Assembly: GCA_046542305.1 (NCBI GenBank)
Contig: JBKHBQ010000047.1
Location: 1 to 18,941, forward strand
DNA from: JBKHBQ01 sp046542305
Lineage (GTDB): Bacteria > Bacteroidota > Bacteroidia > Bacteroidales > 4484-276
Length of the DNA stretch: 18,941 bases
Direction: 5' to 3'
Below are positions 1 through 7,921 of the stretch, piece after piece; within the stretch, counting starts at the first letter, position 1; the number at the start of each line of letters is the position of its first letter. Under the pieces are notes generated by a model, which worked only from the letters and a program-made list of their open reading frames with translations, searched no databases and was not told the DNA's origin. A program made the translations under genes and the position numbers.

Positions 1-990
1 CTTGTATGGCTGGTCATTGTTTTTTGGCGATGAAAATCCTGAAGCTTCCTGCCCATGGCCCAGCGATTGGATCTTAAGCGTAACCTCCTCGCCCGAACCG
101 CCACGTCCTTTCACAATTCCGGCACTACCCGAGAAGCGAAACAGCACATCCCCGGCATCATCGGCATTTTCGGGGGTATAGTAAAAAGTATAAACAGAGA
201 AATCCGTCACGGTTTTTCCACGAAACAGGTCGAGGTATTGTTTTTCGAGTTGTTTCAATTGTTGATCCATATAGGTGATGGTACCTGCTTCATACGCTGT
301 TTCCTGAAATCCCGTGAGCAATTTATATCTGGATTCGCGGAGCTGCTCGATTTTTTCCACCGTCTCGAGGGCCAGTTCTTCGGTGCCCTTTTCAACCACC
401 CTGGTTCTGAAAAAAAACTGCTCGGTAAGGGAGGTATCCACCGTCACCCGCCGGATGATGGTATCCTGCTTCTTATCAATCATGCCATTCAGCATAAATT
501 CGGAAAACTCCCTTCCGTCCGGTGTTTTAATCACTACCACCGGCTGCTCTGCCACCCTGTCGGTTTGGAGTTCGTTATCAAGATTGTTGACATAGGTTAA
601 ATATCCGTGCTCTTCCAATCCTACATTCAGCGTCTTAAAGTCCTTCGATCCGCGTTCACCGGCCTCAATATAATACAACTGCGACGGATCGGGTTCGGTG
701 AGCGTACTGATCAATACCTCTTCAATAAAATAATCGGTGTAATCAAAATTCACCACATTTTCAAGGCCAAGGTACTGCGCTGCATAGTCCGACAAAGGAC
801 CTTTGATTTTTTCTTCAGCTTTCACAACCACATCAATTTTCAGCACGGTTCGGGGCAGGGTATAAAAAACACCGTCGCGGGCCGGTGCCTGCGCAGAAGC
901 ATTTACATGATAAACATTCACCTGCGCGAAAACGGGAAACGCGCTAATTAGGAAACCAATAAGTAAAAAAACAGTTGTATTTCTTTTCAC
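1..990 (-). CDS. DUF4831 family secreted protein (3' end cut by window edge)
   Basis: The frame is open for 330 codons from a GTG start at 990 to the window edge, so the C-terminus is missing. The first 22 residues (MKRNTTVFLLIGFLISAFPVFA) form a clear signal peptide ending before QV. An in-frame TGA lies two codons upstream of the GTG and no ATG occurs before the signal peptide, so the GTG start is forced. The mature protein begins with a YHVNA-type strand, followed by GVFYTLPRTVLKIDVVV, GPLSDYAAQYLGLENV and EPDPSQLYYIEAG. That order matches my recollection of DUF4831, a Bacteroidota-restricted family of about 340-360 residues with no known function, so only a short tail should be missing. 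It is probably periplasmic or outer-membrane associated. It lies downstream of glnN across a 180-bp gap and is probably transcribed on its own. Confidence 0.8.
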   Translation of the reverse strand, partial: MKRNTTVFLLIGFLISAFPVFAQVNVYHVNASAQAPARDGVFYTLPRTVLKIDVVVKAEEKIKGPLSDYAAQYLGLENVVNFDYTDYFIEEVLISTLTEPDPSQLYYIEAGERGSKDFKTLNVGLEEHGYLTYVNNLDNELQTDRVAEQPVVVIKTPDGREFSEFMLNGMIDKKQDTIIRRVTVDTSLTEQFFFRTRVVEKGTEELALETVEKIEQLRESRYKLLTGFQETAYEAGTITYMDQQLKQLEKQYLDLFRGKTVTDFSVYTFYYTPENADDAGDVLFRFSGSAGIVKGRGGSGEEVTLKIQSLGHGQEASGFSSPKNNDQPYK

Positions 991-1170
991 GATTCAATTT
1001 TATTTTCGGCCATAAAATTACGGAAATCCTGTAACTATTCAGGTAACCGAAGAAAGCAGTGATATTTATTGAAATGATCACTTAACAGCTAAATATTACG
1101 CAAATCCTTAAGAATAAAAAAAGAGATTTTGTGAAGAAGCCTCGTGGATACAACGGGTATCAGCCTGAAA

Positions 1171-3345
1171 TTATTTTAAAAACATCAGTTCGCGGTATTT
1201 GGGAAGCGGCCATAGTTTATCGTCAACCATCAGTTCGAGTTTATCCACATGATAGCGGATAACGTCAAAAAAAGGCAGCACTTTTTCGTTGTAATAAATT
1301 GCCTGCTGCTCCGTATTTTCGATCCTGTTGGCAATCCTCCGCTCTTCGATCATTTTGGCAACATTATCCCTGATTTCGGAAATATGATCGGAAATATCCT
1401 TGATGTTCTGCAACTGATTTTTTGAAAGCTTCACGAAAGTTTTGATATCGAGCACATCCTTGAGCCCTTTTACATTTTCGATGAGAATATTCTGATATTT
1501 TATGGCCACAGGAATGATATGATTGGTGGCAAGATCGCCGATCACCCGGGATTCGATCTGGATTTGCTTGGTATATTTTTCCAATTTGATCTCATGCCGG
1601 GCGATGATCTCGCGTTTTGTGAGAATTCCCTCGGCTTCGTAAATGCTGATGGTTTCGTCGGTCAACGATTTTACCAGCGCATGGGGTGTGGATTTAATAT
1701 TCGAAAGTCCGCGCTTCTCTGCCTCGGCCATCCATTCGTTGCTGTAGGAATTTCCCTCGAACAATATTGATTTACAATCCTTCACATACGCGCGAAGCAC
1801 CTGCAGGATTGCGTCCTGCTTCTTCACCTTCTTTTTTATGCGTGCATCCACATCCAATTTAAACCGCTTCAACTGTGTGGCAAGAATCAGGTTGAGCGGT
1901 GTCATAGCCTTTGAGCAGGTGAGCGACGAGCCCACAGCACGGAACTCGAATTTATTGCCGGTGAACGCAAACGGGGATGTGCGGTTGCGATCGGTATTAT
2001 CAAACAGGATTTCAGGGATTTTGGGGATGTTCAGGTTCAGTCCCGAGCCGTTATCTTTTTTCACGGTGCCCTGGCTTTCAAGCTCCTCGAGGGCCTGGGT
2101 GAGTTGTTTCCCGATAAAGGCAGAAATGATGGCCGGTGGAGCTTCGTTGGCGCCCAGCCTGTGATCGTTGCCCGCAGTGGCAATGGCGGCCCTGATCAGG
2201 TCGGCATGATCGTGTAGCGCCTTGAGGATATTTATCAGGAAAGTGAGAAAACGCAGGTTCGACTTGCTGTCTTTACCGGGCGACAACAGATTGATCCCCG
2301 TATTGGTCAGCAACGACCAGTTGTTGTGCTTCCCGGAGCCGTTAACTTTGGCGTAGGGTTTTTCGTGCAACAGGACCGTAAAATTGTGGCGGTTGGCCAC
2401 ACGTTTCATCAGGTGCATCAAAAGCTGATTGTGATCCACGGCCAGATTGGCCTCCTCGAAAACCGGCGCCAGCTCAAACTGATTCGGTGCCACCTCGTTA
2501 TGGCGTGTCTTTACGGGGATACCCAGCCTGTGCGATTCGTATTCCAGTTCCTTCATAAATTCCATTACCCTGGCGGGAATAGCCCCGAAGTAATGATCGG
2601 AAAGCTGCTGATCCTTGGCCGAAGCATGGCCAAAAACTGTCCGTCCCGTAAGAACCAGATCTGGGCGTGCATTGAAAAGCGCCCGGTCCACCAGGAAATA
2701 CTCCTGTTCCCAGCCCAGGGTGGCAATCACCTTGTTTACATTGCTGTGGAAATATTTGCAAACTTCAACAGCTGCCTTATCGATGCTGTTGAGTGCTTTT
2801 AGCAAAGGCGTTTTAAAATCGAGCGCCTCCCCGGTATATGAAATGAAAATAGTGGGAATGCAAAGCGTATTGTCGAGAATAAAAGCCGGAGAAGTTGGAT
2901 CCCATGCGGTATAGCCACGGGCTTCGAAGGTATTTCGAATGCCGCCGCTCGGAAAACTCGAGGCATCGGGTTCCTGTTGGATAAGCTCGGTGCCATGAAA
3001 ATTTTCGATGGCTTTGCCGCCGGCTACAGGATTGATAAAAGCATCGTGCTTTTCGGCGGTGGATCCGGTAAGCGGATGAAACCAGTGCGTGTAATGGGTG
3101 GCTCCCTTTCCGGTGGCCCAGGCTTTCATAGACGAAGCGATCTGGTCGGCAATTTTCCGTTCGATCTTTTCACCGCGATGAATGGCATTTTGAACTTTTT
3201 CGTAAGCATCACGGGTAAGGTATTCGCGCATGGCCGTGTCGTTGAAGGTCAACTCACCGAAATAATCCGAAATTTTTCCGTGAGGCGGGTGAACCACCGT
3301 CGGCTTCCTGGAGGAAATCGCTTCCAGAGCTGTAAATCTTTGCAT
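1171..3345 (-). CDS. glnN: Glutamine synthetase type III
   Basis: This enzyme makes glutamine from glutamate, ammonia and ATP in the cytoplasm. At 724 residues it has the length of the GSIII class (about 700-730) and is far longer than GSI (about 470). The GSIII-type N-terminal region covers roughly residues 1-190. The catalytic core shows the metal-binding glutamates in GWEQEYF (E213, E215), the RHNEVAPNQFE segment near 281-291, the VNGSGKHNNWS signature at 334-344, and R396 in NDHRLGANEAPP. A helical GSIII C-terminal extension follows. The ATG at 3345 begins MQRFTALEAI, a usual GSIII N-terminus. It has its own spacer and promoter-like boxes upstream, with no PII (glnB/glnK) or amtB gene beside it. 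GSIII is common in Bacteroidota; nothing looks broken. Confidence 0.96.
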   Translation of the reverse strand: MQRFTALEAISSRKPTVVHPPHGKISDYFGELTFNDTAMREYLTRDAYEKVQNAIHRGEKIERKIADQIASSMKAWATGKGATHYTHWFHPLTGSTAEKHDAFINPVAGGKAIENFHGTELIQQEPDASSFPSGGIRNTFEARGYTAWDPTSPAFILDNTLCIPTIFISYTGEALDFKTPLLKALNSIDKAAVEVCKYFHSNVNKVIATLGWEQEYFLVDRALFNARPDLVLTGRTVFGHASAKDQQLSDHYFGAIPARVMEFMKELEYESHRLGIPVKTRHNEVAPNQFELAPVFEEANLAVDHNQLLMHLMKRVANRHNFTVLLHEKPYAKVNGSGKHNNWSLLTNTGINLLSPGKDSKSNLRFLTFLINILKALHDHADLIRAAIATAGNDHRLGANEAPPAIISAFIGKQLTQALEELESQGTVKKDNGSGLNLNIPKIPEILFDNTDRNRTSPFAFTGNKFEFRAVGSSLTCSKAMTPLNLILATQLKRFKLDVDARIKKKVKKQDAILQVLRAYVKDCKSILFEGNSYSNEWMAEAEKRGLSNIKSTPHALVKSLTDETISIYEAEGILTKREIIARHEIKLEKYTKQIQIESRVIGDLATNHIIPVAIKYQNILIENVKGLKDVLDIKTFVKLSKNQLQNIKDISDHISEIRDNVAKMIEERRIANRIENTEQQAIYYNEKVLPFFDVIRYHVDKLELMVDDKLWPLPKYRELMFLK

Positions 3346-3376
3346 AATATATCAGGTTTTAAAAAAAACTAAGCGG

Positions 3377-3409
3377 CGAAGTTATAGTAATTGGGCTGCG
3401 GATTTCAAG
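3377..3409 (-). promoter_or_regulatory. Likely glnN promoter (TTG-N21-TAACTTCG)
   Basis: Read on the minus strand, TAACTTCG (3384-3377) matches the Bacteroidota -7 element TAnnTTTG with one mismatch. A TTG (3408-3406) sits 21 bp upstream, where the -33 element is expected. It lies about 30 bp before the glnN start codon. A second TAACTTCG occurs at 3448-3441 (see findings). Assignment is by pattern only. Confidence 0.5.
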
Positions 3410-3500
3410 ATCAGGCTGTTAAAATATTCTTAAATATGCGCGAAGTTATCAACAGTTTATTATAAAAAGCTACTGCAAATTTCCTCCTTCTATGTTTCAT

Positions 3501-3526
3501 AATAAAAAAAACCGGCATCGAACGGT
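3501..3526 (-). terminator. Possible hutU terminator (weak hairpin plus T-run)
   Basis: On the minus strand the sequence reads ACCG, an 8-nt loop, CGGT, then a run of seven to eight Ts ending near 3501. The stem is short; an alternative CCGG/CCGG pairing exists. It lies about 210 bp after the hutU stop codon and upstream of the glnN promoter, where the hutU transcript should end. The T-run is convincing, the stem less so. Confidence 0.4.
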
Positions 3527-3610
3527 CCCGGCGTATTTCTGTTAACATTAAATTAATATAGAAAACCAGTAATGTGGGGGAAAAATTAAAATAATGATTA
3601 TTGAAAGATT

Positions 3611-3717
3611 AGATTCTTCGCTTCGCCACGCAAAGGAATTAAGTTGAGGCATTTAGCAAGAGCCTTCTTAAAATAACCTCTGGTAGCACTTACCCTTTCG
3701 GGCGAAGCAAGGAATCT
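3611..3717. repeat. 107-bp element bounded by 17-bp imperfect inverted repeats
   Basis: The arm at 3611-3627 (AGATTCTTCGCTTCGCC) is the reverse complement of the arm at 3701-3717 (GGCGAAGCAAGGAATCT) except at two positions. The 73-bp interior holds two small inverted repeats (AGGC/GCCT and GGTA/TACC). Neither arm continues outside these limits and no T-run follows on either strand, so it is not a standard terminator. It sits in the 389-bp hutU-glnN spacer (3346-3734), which contains no gene that I can support. It may be a dispersed palindromic repeat or a decayed miniature mobile element. Confidence 0.55.
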
Positions 3718-3734
3718 CCTGAGAAATCCTGTTT

Positions 3735-5747
3735 TTATCCGATACACGCATCGATAATGCTGTCGTCAGCCATATTCGGCAAGGTTACCTTCAGCAGTGG
3801 TTCGGCCTTCATGGCCCGTTTTATGGAGAATACGGCACCTTCGTTGCGTGCCCAGCTACGGCGTGAAATGCCATTATTCACATCCCAGTGCAGCATCATG
3901 CGCAAACGTCTGTCGGCTTCGTCAGAACCGTCGAGCACCATGCCAAAGCCCCCGTTGATCACTTCGCCCCAGCCTACGCCGCCGCCATTGTGCAGCGAAA
4001 CCCAGGTAGCTCCGCGGAAGGCATCGCCGATTACATTTTGTACAGCCATATCGGCAGTGAAGCGTGAGCCGTCATAGATGTTTGAGGTTTCGCGGAAGGG
4101 TGAATCCGTACCTGAAACGTCGTGGTGATCACGTCCCAGCACTACTGGTCCTGACAGTTTTCCATCCCGGATGGCCTGGTTAAAAGCAGCAGCAATTCTG
4201 ATCCGCCCCTCGGCATCGGCATAAAGAATACGGGCCTGTGAGCCTACCACCAATCTGTTTACTTTTGCCTCACGTATCCAGCGAATGTTATCCTTCATCT
4301 GCTGTGTAATTTCTTCAGGTGCCGTTGCAGCGATCCGCTCCAGCACTTCCATGGCGATCCGGTCGGTGAAGTCGAGGTCTTCGGGTTTCCCCGATGTACA
4401 TACCCAGCGGAAGGGCCCGAATCCATAATCAAAACACAAAGGCCCCATGATATCCTGTACATAGGAAGGATATTTGAAATCACCGTCTTCTTTAAGGATA
4501 TCCGCGCCGGCACGGCTCGATTCGAGCAGGAAGGCATTGCCATAGTCGAAGAAATACATTCCGCGCGAGGTGAGCTTATTGATGGCCGCCACCTGCCTGC
4601 GCAGCGATTCGCGTACTTTTTGGCGGAACTGCTCCGGATCATCCGACATCATTTTGTTGGATTCTTCAAAGGTCAACCCAACGGGATAATAGCCGCCGGC
4701 CCAGGGGTTGTGTAGCGAGGTTTGATCGGAACCCAGCTCGATATGAAAATCTCTTTCAACCAGTTTTTCCCAAAGATCAACCACATTTCCCACGTAGGCC
4801 AACGAAACCGCCTCCTTGTTTTCCCGTGCTTTTTGCATACGGTCGATCAACTCATCCAGGTCATAATACAGTTCATCCACCCAGCCCTGCTCATGACGTT
4901 TTACGGCGGCCTTTTCATTGATTTCGGCAATTACACCCACAGCGCCGGCGATCACCGCCGCTTTTGCCTGCGCGCCTGACATGCCGCCGAGTCCCGAGGT
5001 GACGAAGAATTTTCCTGCCAGCCCATCATTGCCATCCTTCTGAATCATCCTGCCGGCATTGAGCACAGTGATGGTCGTTCCATGAACGATTCCCTGCGGA
5101 CCGATATACATGTACGATCCGGCGGTCATCTGCCCGTATTGTGAAACGCCAAGTGCATTGAACCGCTCCCAGTCATCCGGTTTCGAATAGTTCGGGATAA
5201 CCATGCCGTTGGTCACGATCACCCGCGGCGCATCATTAAGCGAGGGAAAAAGCCCCATGGGATGGCCGGAGTAGATGGCCAGGGTTTGCGCATCGGTCAT
5301 TTCGGCCAGATATTTCATGGTAAGCAGGTACTGTGCCCAGTTTTGAAAAACAGCGCCATTGCCACCATAGGTGATCAACTCGTGCGGATGCTGGGCAACA
5401 GCCGGGTCCAGGTTGTTCTGGATCATCAGCATAATGGCAGCGGCCTGCCTGCTTCGGCATGGATATTCTTCGAGGGGCCTTGCATACATTTCATAACTCG
5501 GGCGAAAGCGGTACATGTAGATGCGGCCGTACGCTTCAAGCTCCGCGGCAAATTCGGGAGCCAGCACCTCATGGTGCATCGGGTCGAAATATCGCAATGC
5601 GTTGCGAAGGGCAAGTTTTTTTTCCTCCCTGCCCAGAATATCCTTTCGCCTGGGTGCGTGCGAAACACTGTCGTCCCAGGGCTGTGCAACCGGCAATTGC
5701 TCCGGAATACCCTGCAGGATCTGCTTCTGAAAATCGGTGATATTCAT
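3735..5747 (-). CDS. hutU: Urocanate hydratase (urocanase), long form
   Basis: This cytoplasmic, NAD-dependent enzyme turns urocanate into imidazolonepropionate, step two of histidine breakdown. The 670-residue product is the long form, as in animal UROC1 (about 676), not the roughly 557-residue Pseudomonas/Bacillus form. Landmarks are YGGNGAVFQNW at 127-137, TSGLGGMSGAQ at 250-260, FGPFRWVCTSG at 443-453, GRDHHDVSGTDSPFRET near 538-554 and the GGGVGWGEVINGGFG block near the C-terminus. I place the start at 5747 (MNITDFQ). A frame extension to 5786 exists, but a perfect -7 element lies inside it and its residues look non-coding. The segment GSQARILYA (502-510) aligns with FQGLPARICW of short urocanases and has Leu508 where they carry the catalytic-region Cys. 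No other hut gene lies nearby. Confidence 0.94.
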   Translation of the reverse strand: MNITDFQKQILQGIPEQLPVAQPWDDSVSHAPRRKDILGREEKKLALRNALRYFDPMHHEVLAPEFAAELEAYGRIYMYRFRPSYEMYARPLEEYPCRSRQAAAIMLMIQNNLDPAVAQHPHELITYGGNGAVFQNWAQYLLTMKYLAEMTDAQTLAIYSGHPMGLFPSLNDAPRVIVTNGMVIPNYSKPDDWERFNALGVSQYGQMTAGSYMYIGPQGIVHGTTITVLNAGRMIQKDGNDGLAGKFFVTSGLGGMSGAQAKAAVIAGAVGVIAEINEKAAVKRHEQGWVDELYYDLDELIDRMQKARENKEAVSLAYVGNVVDLWEKLVERDFHIELGSDQTSLHNPWAGGYYPVGLTFEESNKMMSDDPEQFRQKVRESLRRQVAAINKLTSRGMYFFDYGNAFLLESSRAGADILKEDGDFKYPSYVQDIMGPLCFDYGFGPFRWVCTSGKPEDLDFTDRIAMEVLERIAATAPEEITQQMKDNIRWIREAKVNRLVVGSQARILYADAEGRIRIAAAFNQAIRDGKLSGPVVLGRDHHDVSGTDSPFRETSNIYDGSRFTADMAVQNVIGDAFRGATWVSLHNGGGVGWGEVINGGFGMVLDGSDEADRRLRMMLHWDVNNGISRRSWARNEGAVFSIKRAMKAEPLLKVTLPNMADDSIIDACIG

Positions 5748-5775
5748 CTGTTCTTTATGTTTGATTTTACCAGGG

Positions 5776-5783
5776 CAAAGGTA
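5776..5783 (-). promoter_or_regulatory. hutU -7 promoter element (TACCTTTG)
   Basis: TACCTTTG on the minus strand is an exact match to the Bacteroidota -7 consensus TAnnTTTG. Transcription would begin near 5770, giving a leader of about 23 nt before the ATG at 5747. I see no clear TTTG at the -33 position. Its place rules out the longer reading frame that begins at 5786. Confidence 0.6.
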
Positions 5784-5936
5784 CAATATTCAGGAATGCC
5801 TGCCGTTTTAAACACCGTAGCAAAGAACTGAAAACCAATGACAGCAGCAGCAAATCATCACATTATCCAACAATTTAGACTGTCTATAAATTTTTGAAAT
5901 CAGCTAATTTATACTCCGTTAATAGGAAAATATTAT

Positions 5937-5944
5937 AAACTTTG
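5937..5944 (+). promoter_or_regulatory. Possible ferredoxin -7 element (AAACTTTG)
   Basis: AAACTTTG matches TAnnTTTG at all but the first base and lies 33 bp upstream of the ferredoxin ATG, in the AT-rich spacer shared with divergent hutU. No -33 TTTG is present at the right distance. Confidence 0.4.
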
Positions 5945-5977
5945 CACCGATTGTTAAATCTTAAAAATTGATTAAAA

Positions 5978-6148
5978 ATGGCATACGTAATCACAGATGA
6001 TTGTACCGCATGTGGTACTTGCATTGATGAATGCCCCGTTGAAGCAATCTCCGAGGGCGAAATCTATAAGATCGATCCTGATGTTTGCACCGACTGCGGC
6101 GCATGCGCAGACGTTTGCCCCGTAGAGGCAATTCATCCGGAAGATTAA
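5978..6148 (+). CDS. 2[4Fe-4S] ferredoxin, clostridial type
   Basis: This 56-residue protein (MAYVITDDCTACGTC...) is a small soluble electron carrier. It has two complete CxxCxxCxxxCP motifs, with cysteines at 9, 12, 15, 19 and at 37, 40, 43, 47. The two halves are near repeats (CIDECPVEAI and CADVCPVEAI), as expected for a family built by internal duplication. Length matches the 55-60 residue bacterial ferredoxins. It is a single-gene unit: divergent from hutU, with a one-mismatch -7 element upstream and a strong terminator about 50 bp downstream. Likely partners are pyruvate or 2-oxoacid:ferredoxin oxidoreductases or hydrogenases, but none is encoded here, so the partner is inference. The protein suggests an organism with anaerobic or fermentative metabolism. 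Confidence 0.95.
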   Translation: MAYVITDDCTACGTCIDECPVEAISEGEIYKIDPDVCTDCGACADVCPVEAIHPED

Positions 6149-6196
6149 TCCGGATTCAGGATATTATCACGAATTTGGATTTAATTCATCAGAATG

Positions 6197-6235
6197 CACC
6201 CGGAGAGCCACGGCTTTCCGGGTGTTTTTTATTTT
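6197..6235 (+). terminator. Intrinsic terminator of the ferredoxin gene
   Basis: CACCCGGAGAGC pairs with GCTTTCCGGGTG (12 bp with one G-T pair, loop CACG) and is followed by TTTTTTATTTT on the plus strand. The T-rich tail reaches the stop codon of the convergent T9SS gene. On the minus strand no T-run follows the hairpin, so it mainly serves the ferredoxin. Confidence 0.9.
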
Positions 6236-7856
6236 ACCGGATCACGACCAGTTTTTCGGAAGCCACCGTTCCGTCCGTGAACTTTACCCTCACTACATAA
6301 ATTCCTTTTTCCAGATTTCCTGCATCCATCACCATTTCCGGAGCAAAAACCTGTTCATTTGCTGCTACTATCGCACCACCGGAATTCAGGATTTGGTATC
6401 CGCTGACCATTTGCCCGGGCTTTGCGGTTCTGATCGTGCATTTGTCTTTTGCAGGATTTGGATAGATTTCGATTGTACCTGCAAGGGCATCATTTCCGGC
6501 TTGGGTAGTGACATCTTCAATTTTGGCCAGAAAGGGATAGTAAAACCCTGCCGCAGTAACCGTGATATCATCGAGTTGCATCTGCCCGAGTGCAGTACCG
6601 GCAATGTAAATTTCGTCGGGTGAAAAAACTGCTATCGATTGTGCATTCCATCCGCCCGAACCAAATTTTATCCAACGGTATTCACCACCTGACGTGTACG
6701 TTGCTGCCAGTATCCCGCGGTTCACCACTTCACTTTGCCAGTTTTCGTCCCACTGGATTTGGCCGCGTGTGAATCCTGACAAGTACGGATTGCCGTAGTA
6801 ATCAAGAGCCAGATGATTCAGCCTGCCAACGGAGGCATCGCCATCAGTGGTTTCCGGAACTTCCTTCACCCATTCAAAATCGCCATCGGCGTTCATTTTC
6901 GCCATAAAAAAATCGTACACCCAGGCCGGTCCGCTTGTTGGGATGCCTCCGAATTCGAATCCATCAAACAAATGTCCTGAAACGTAATAATCGCCGGCAG
7001 GGCTGCACCGAACCCGCGGATTCTGGCAGGTAACATCCTCCACAAATTTAACCCACTGATTCTGGCCCTGATCATTGTATTTTGCCACATACAGAGCATA
7101 GGCAAACCCTGAATTATAGGGTATGCCGCCAAAGGTAGCGGTGGAACTGGGACATGAACCTGCAACCACGATATTTCCGTCGGCATCGATGTCGATGGAT
7201 GAAATTACAGCCACGGAAGTTTGCTGCACCAAAAGCATTTCATCCCCAGCGGCATCGAATTTCCTGATGAAGGAGTTGGCGTTGGTATTGTCGTTGTAGA
7301 CTACAAAAATATGATGCTGCTCATCGGAAGTGATGCCCCGCACCTGATCGGCAAAAACGTAGATTTCACTCAGGTTTTTCATCCACGAAAAGCTGCCATC
7401 GGCAGAAAACCGCACCAGAAATGCATTGGCCCCCTCGCCGGAATATGTCATGGTTTGCCCCGGCGCAAATTCCACATCACCACGGATTAATCCGGCAAGA
7501 TGAATAAATCCATCTTTTGAAACGTGCATGTTTTTCACCACGCATTCGCCGGTGAACAGTTTCTCGAAGATTTGATTTCCATCCGCATCATAGCAGATAA
7601 AGAAATTATCCCCGAAGGCTTCATTGCTGTAATGGTTGGAAAAGTTCTTTAATCCGGCAAAATAAACCTGGCCGGCATTGCTTACCGCCACGGTATAATT
7701 AAGCATTTCGGGATTAAGTGAATAATCGAGCGGCCGGGTTTTGGCCCACACAAAACTCTGGGCAGGCAATAAAACGGGAAGTGATACAAGAACGTGGACC
7801 AACATGATCATCCTCGCCATGCGACCGGTCACGGAAGGTTTAATAATTCGACTCAT
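6234..7856 (-). CDS. Secreted beta-propeller-like protein with T9SS type A sorting domain
   Basis: The 540-residue protein begins MSRIIKPSVTGRMARM, followed by a hydrophobic stretch (MLVHVLVSLPVLLPAQ) that acts as signal peptide. The body holds about six to seven spaced repeats of the kind G-(N/D)-x-(Y/V)-(V/L)-(A/S)-G, roughly 50-60 residues apart (VYFAGL, IHLAGL, IVVAGS, YYVSGH, PYLSGF, IYIAGT), each followed by an AxYxxxGxxxWxK strand; this resembles SBBP/beta-propeller repeats. The last 80 or so residues (IEIYPNPAKDK... GIYVVRVKFTDG... SEKLVVIR) are a type IX secretion C-terminal sorting domain. So it is exported to the surface or medium; what it binds is unknown. I chose 7856 because the longer frame from 7922 contains a promoter element and lacks a signal-like N-terminus; 7820 is also possible. 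Confidence 0.85.
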   Translation of the reverse strand: MSRIIKPSVTGRMARMIMLVHVLVSLPVLLPAQSFVWAKTRPLDYSLNPEMLNYTVAVSNAGQVYFAGLKNFSNHYSNEAFGDNFFICYDADGNQIFEKLFTGECVVKNMHVSKDGFIHLAGLIRGDVEFAPGQTMTYSGEGANAFLVRFSADGSFSWMKNLSEIYVFADQVRGITSDEQHHIFVVYNDNTNANSFIRKFDAAGDEMLLVQQTSVAVISSIDIDADGNIVVAGSCPSSTATFGGIPYNSGFAYALYVAKYNDQGQNQWVKFVEDVTCQNPRVRCSPAGDYYVSGHLFDGFEFGGIPTSGPAWVYDFFMAKMNADGDFEWVKEVPETTDGDASVGRLNHLALDYYGNPYLSGFTRGQIQWDENWQSEVVNRGILAATYTSGGEYRWIKFGSGGWNAQSIAVFSPDEIYIAGTALGQMQLDDITVTAAGFYYPFLAKIEDVTTQAGNDALAGTIEIYPNPAKDKCTIRTAKPGQMVSGYQILNSGGAIVAANEQVFAPEMVMDAGNLEKGIYVVRVKFTDGTVASEKLVVIR

Positions 7857-7875
7857 ATCAGGCAGATTTGTGTTA

Positions 7876-7883
7876 CAAAGATA
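7876..7883 (-). promoter_or_regulatory. -7 promoter element of the T9SS gene (TATCTTTG)
   Basis: TATCTTTG on the minus strand matches TAnnTTTG exactly. A T-rich stretch about 20 bp further upstream may serve as -33. The start of transcription would be near 7870, about 14 nt before the ATG at 7856. It lies between the doxX stop and the T9SS start, so the gene need not depend on doxX transcription. Confidence 0.6.
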
Positions 7884-7921
7884 CGCCTGAATGGGCGCCG
7901 AAAAAATGCATTTTATTAACA

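Noticed and set aside
55..951. Open plus-strand frames over the left end of the window
   Set aside because: They lie opposite the DUF4831 frame, which has a signal peptide and family motifs; the plus frames have no recognisable content.
1080..1170. Possible terminator after glnN (GAG...CTC before a T-run on the minus strand)
   Set aside because: Only about three base pairs can form before the TTTTTTT; too weak to list as a feature.
5748..5786. N-terminal extension of hutU by 13 codons
   Set aside because: An exact -7 promoter element (5776-5783) lies inside it, and the extra residues do not match the family.
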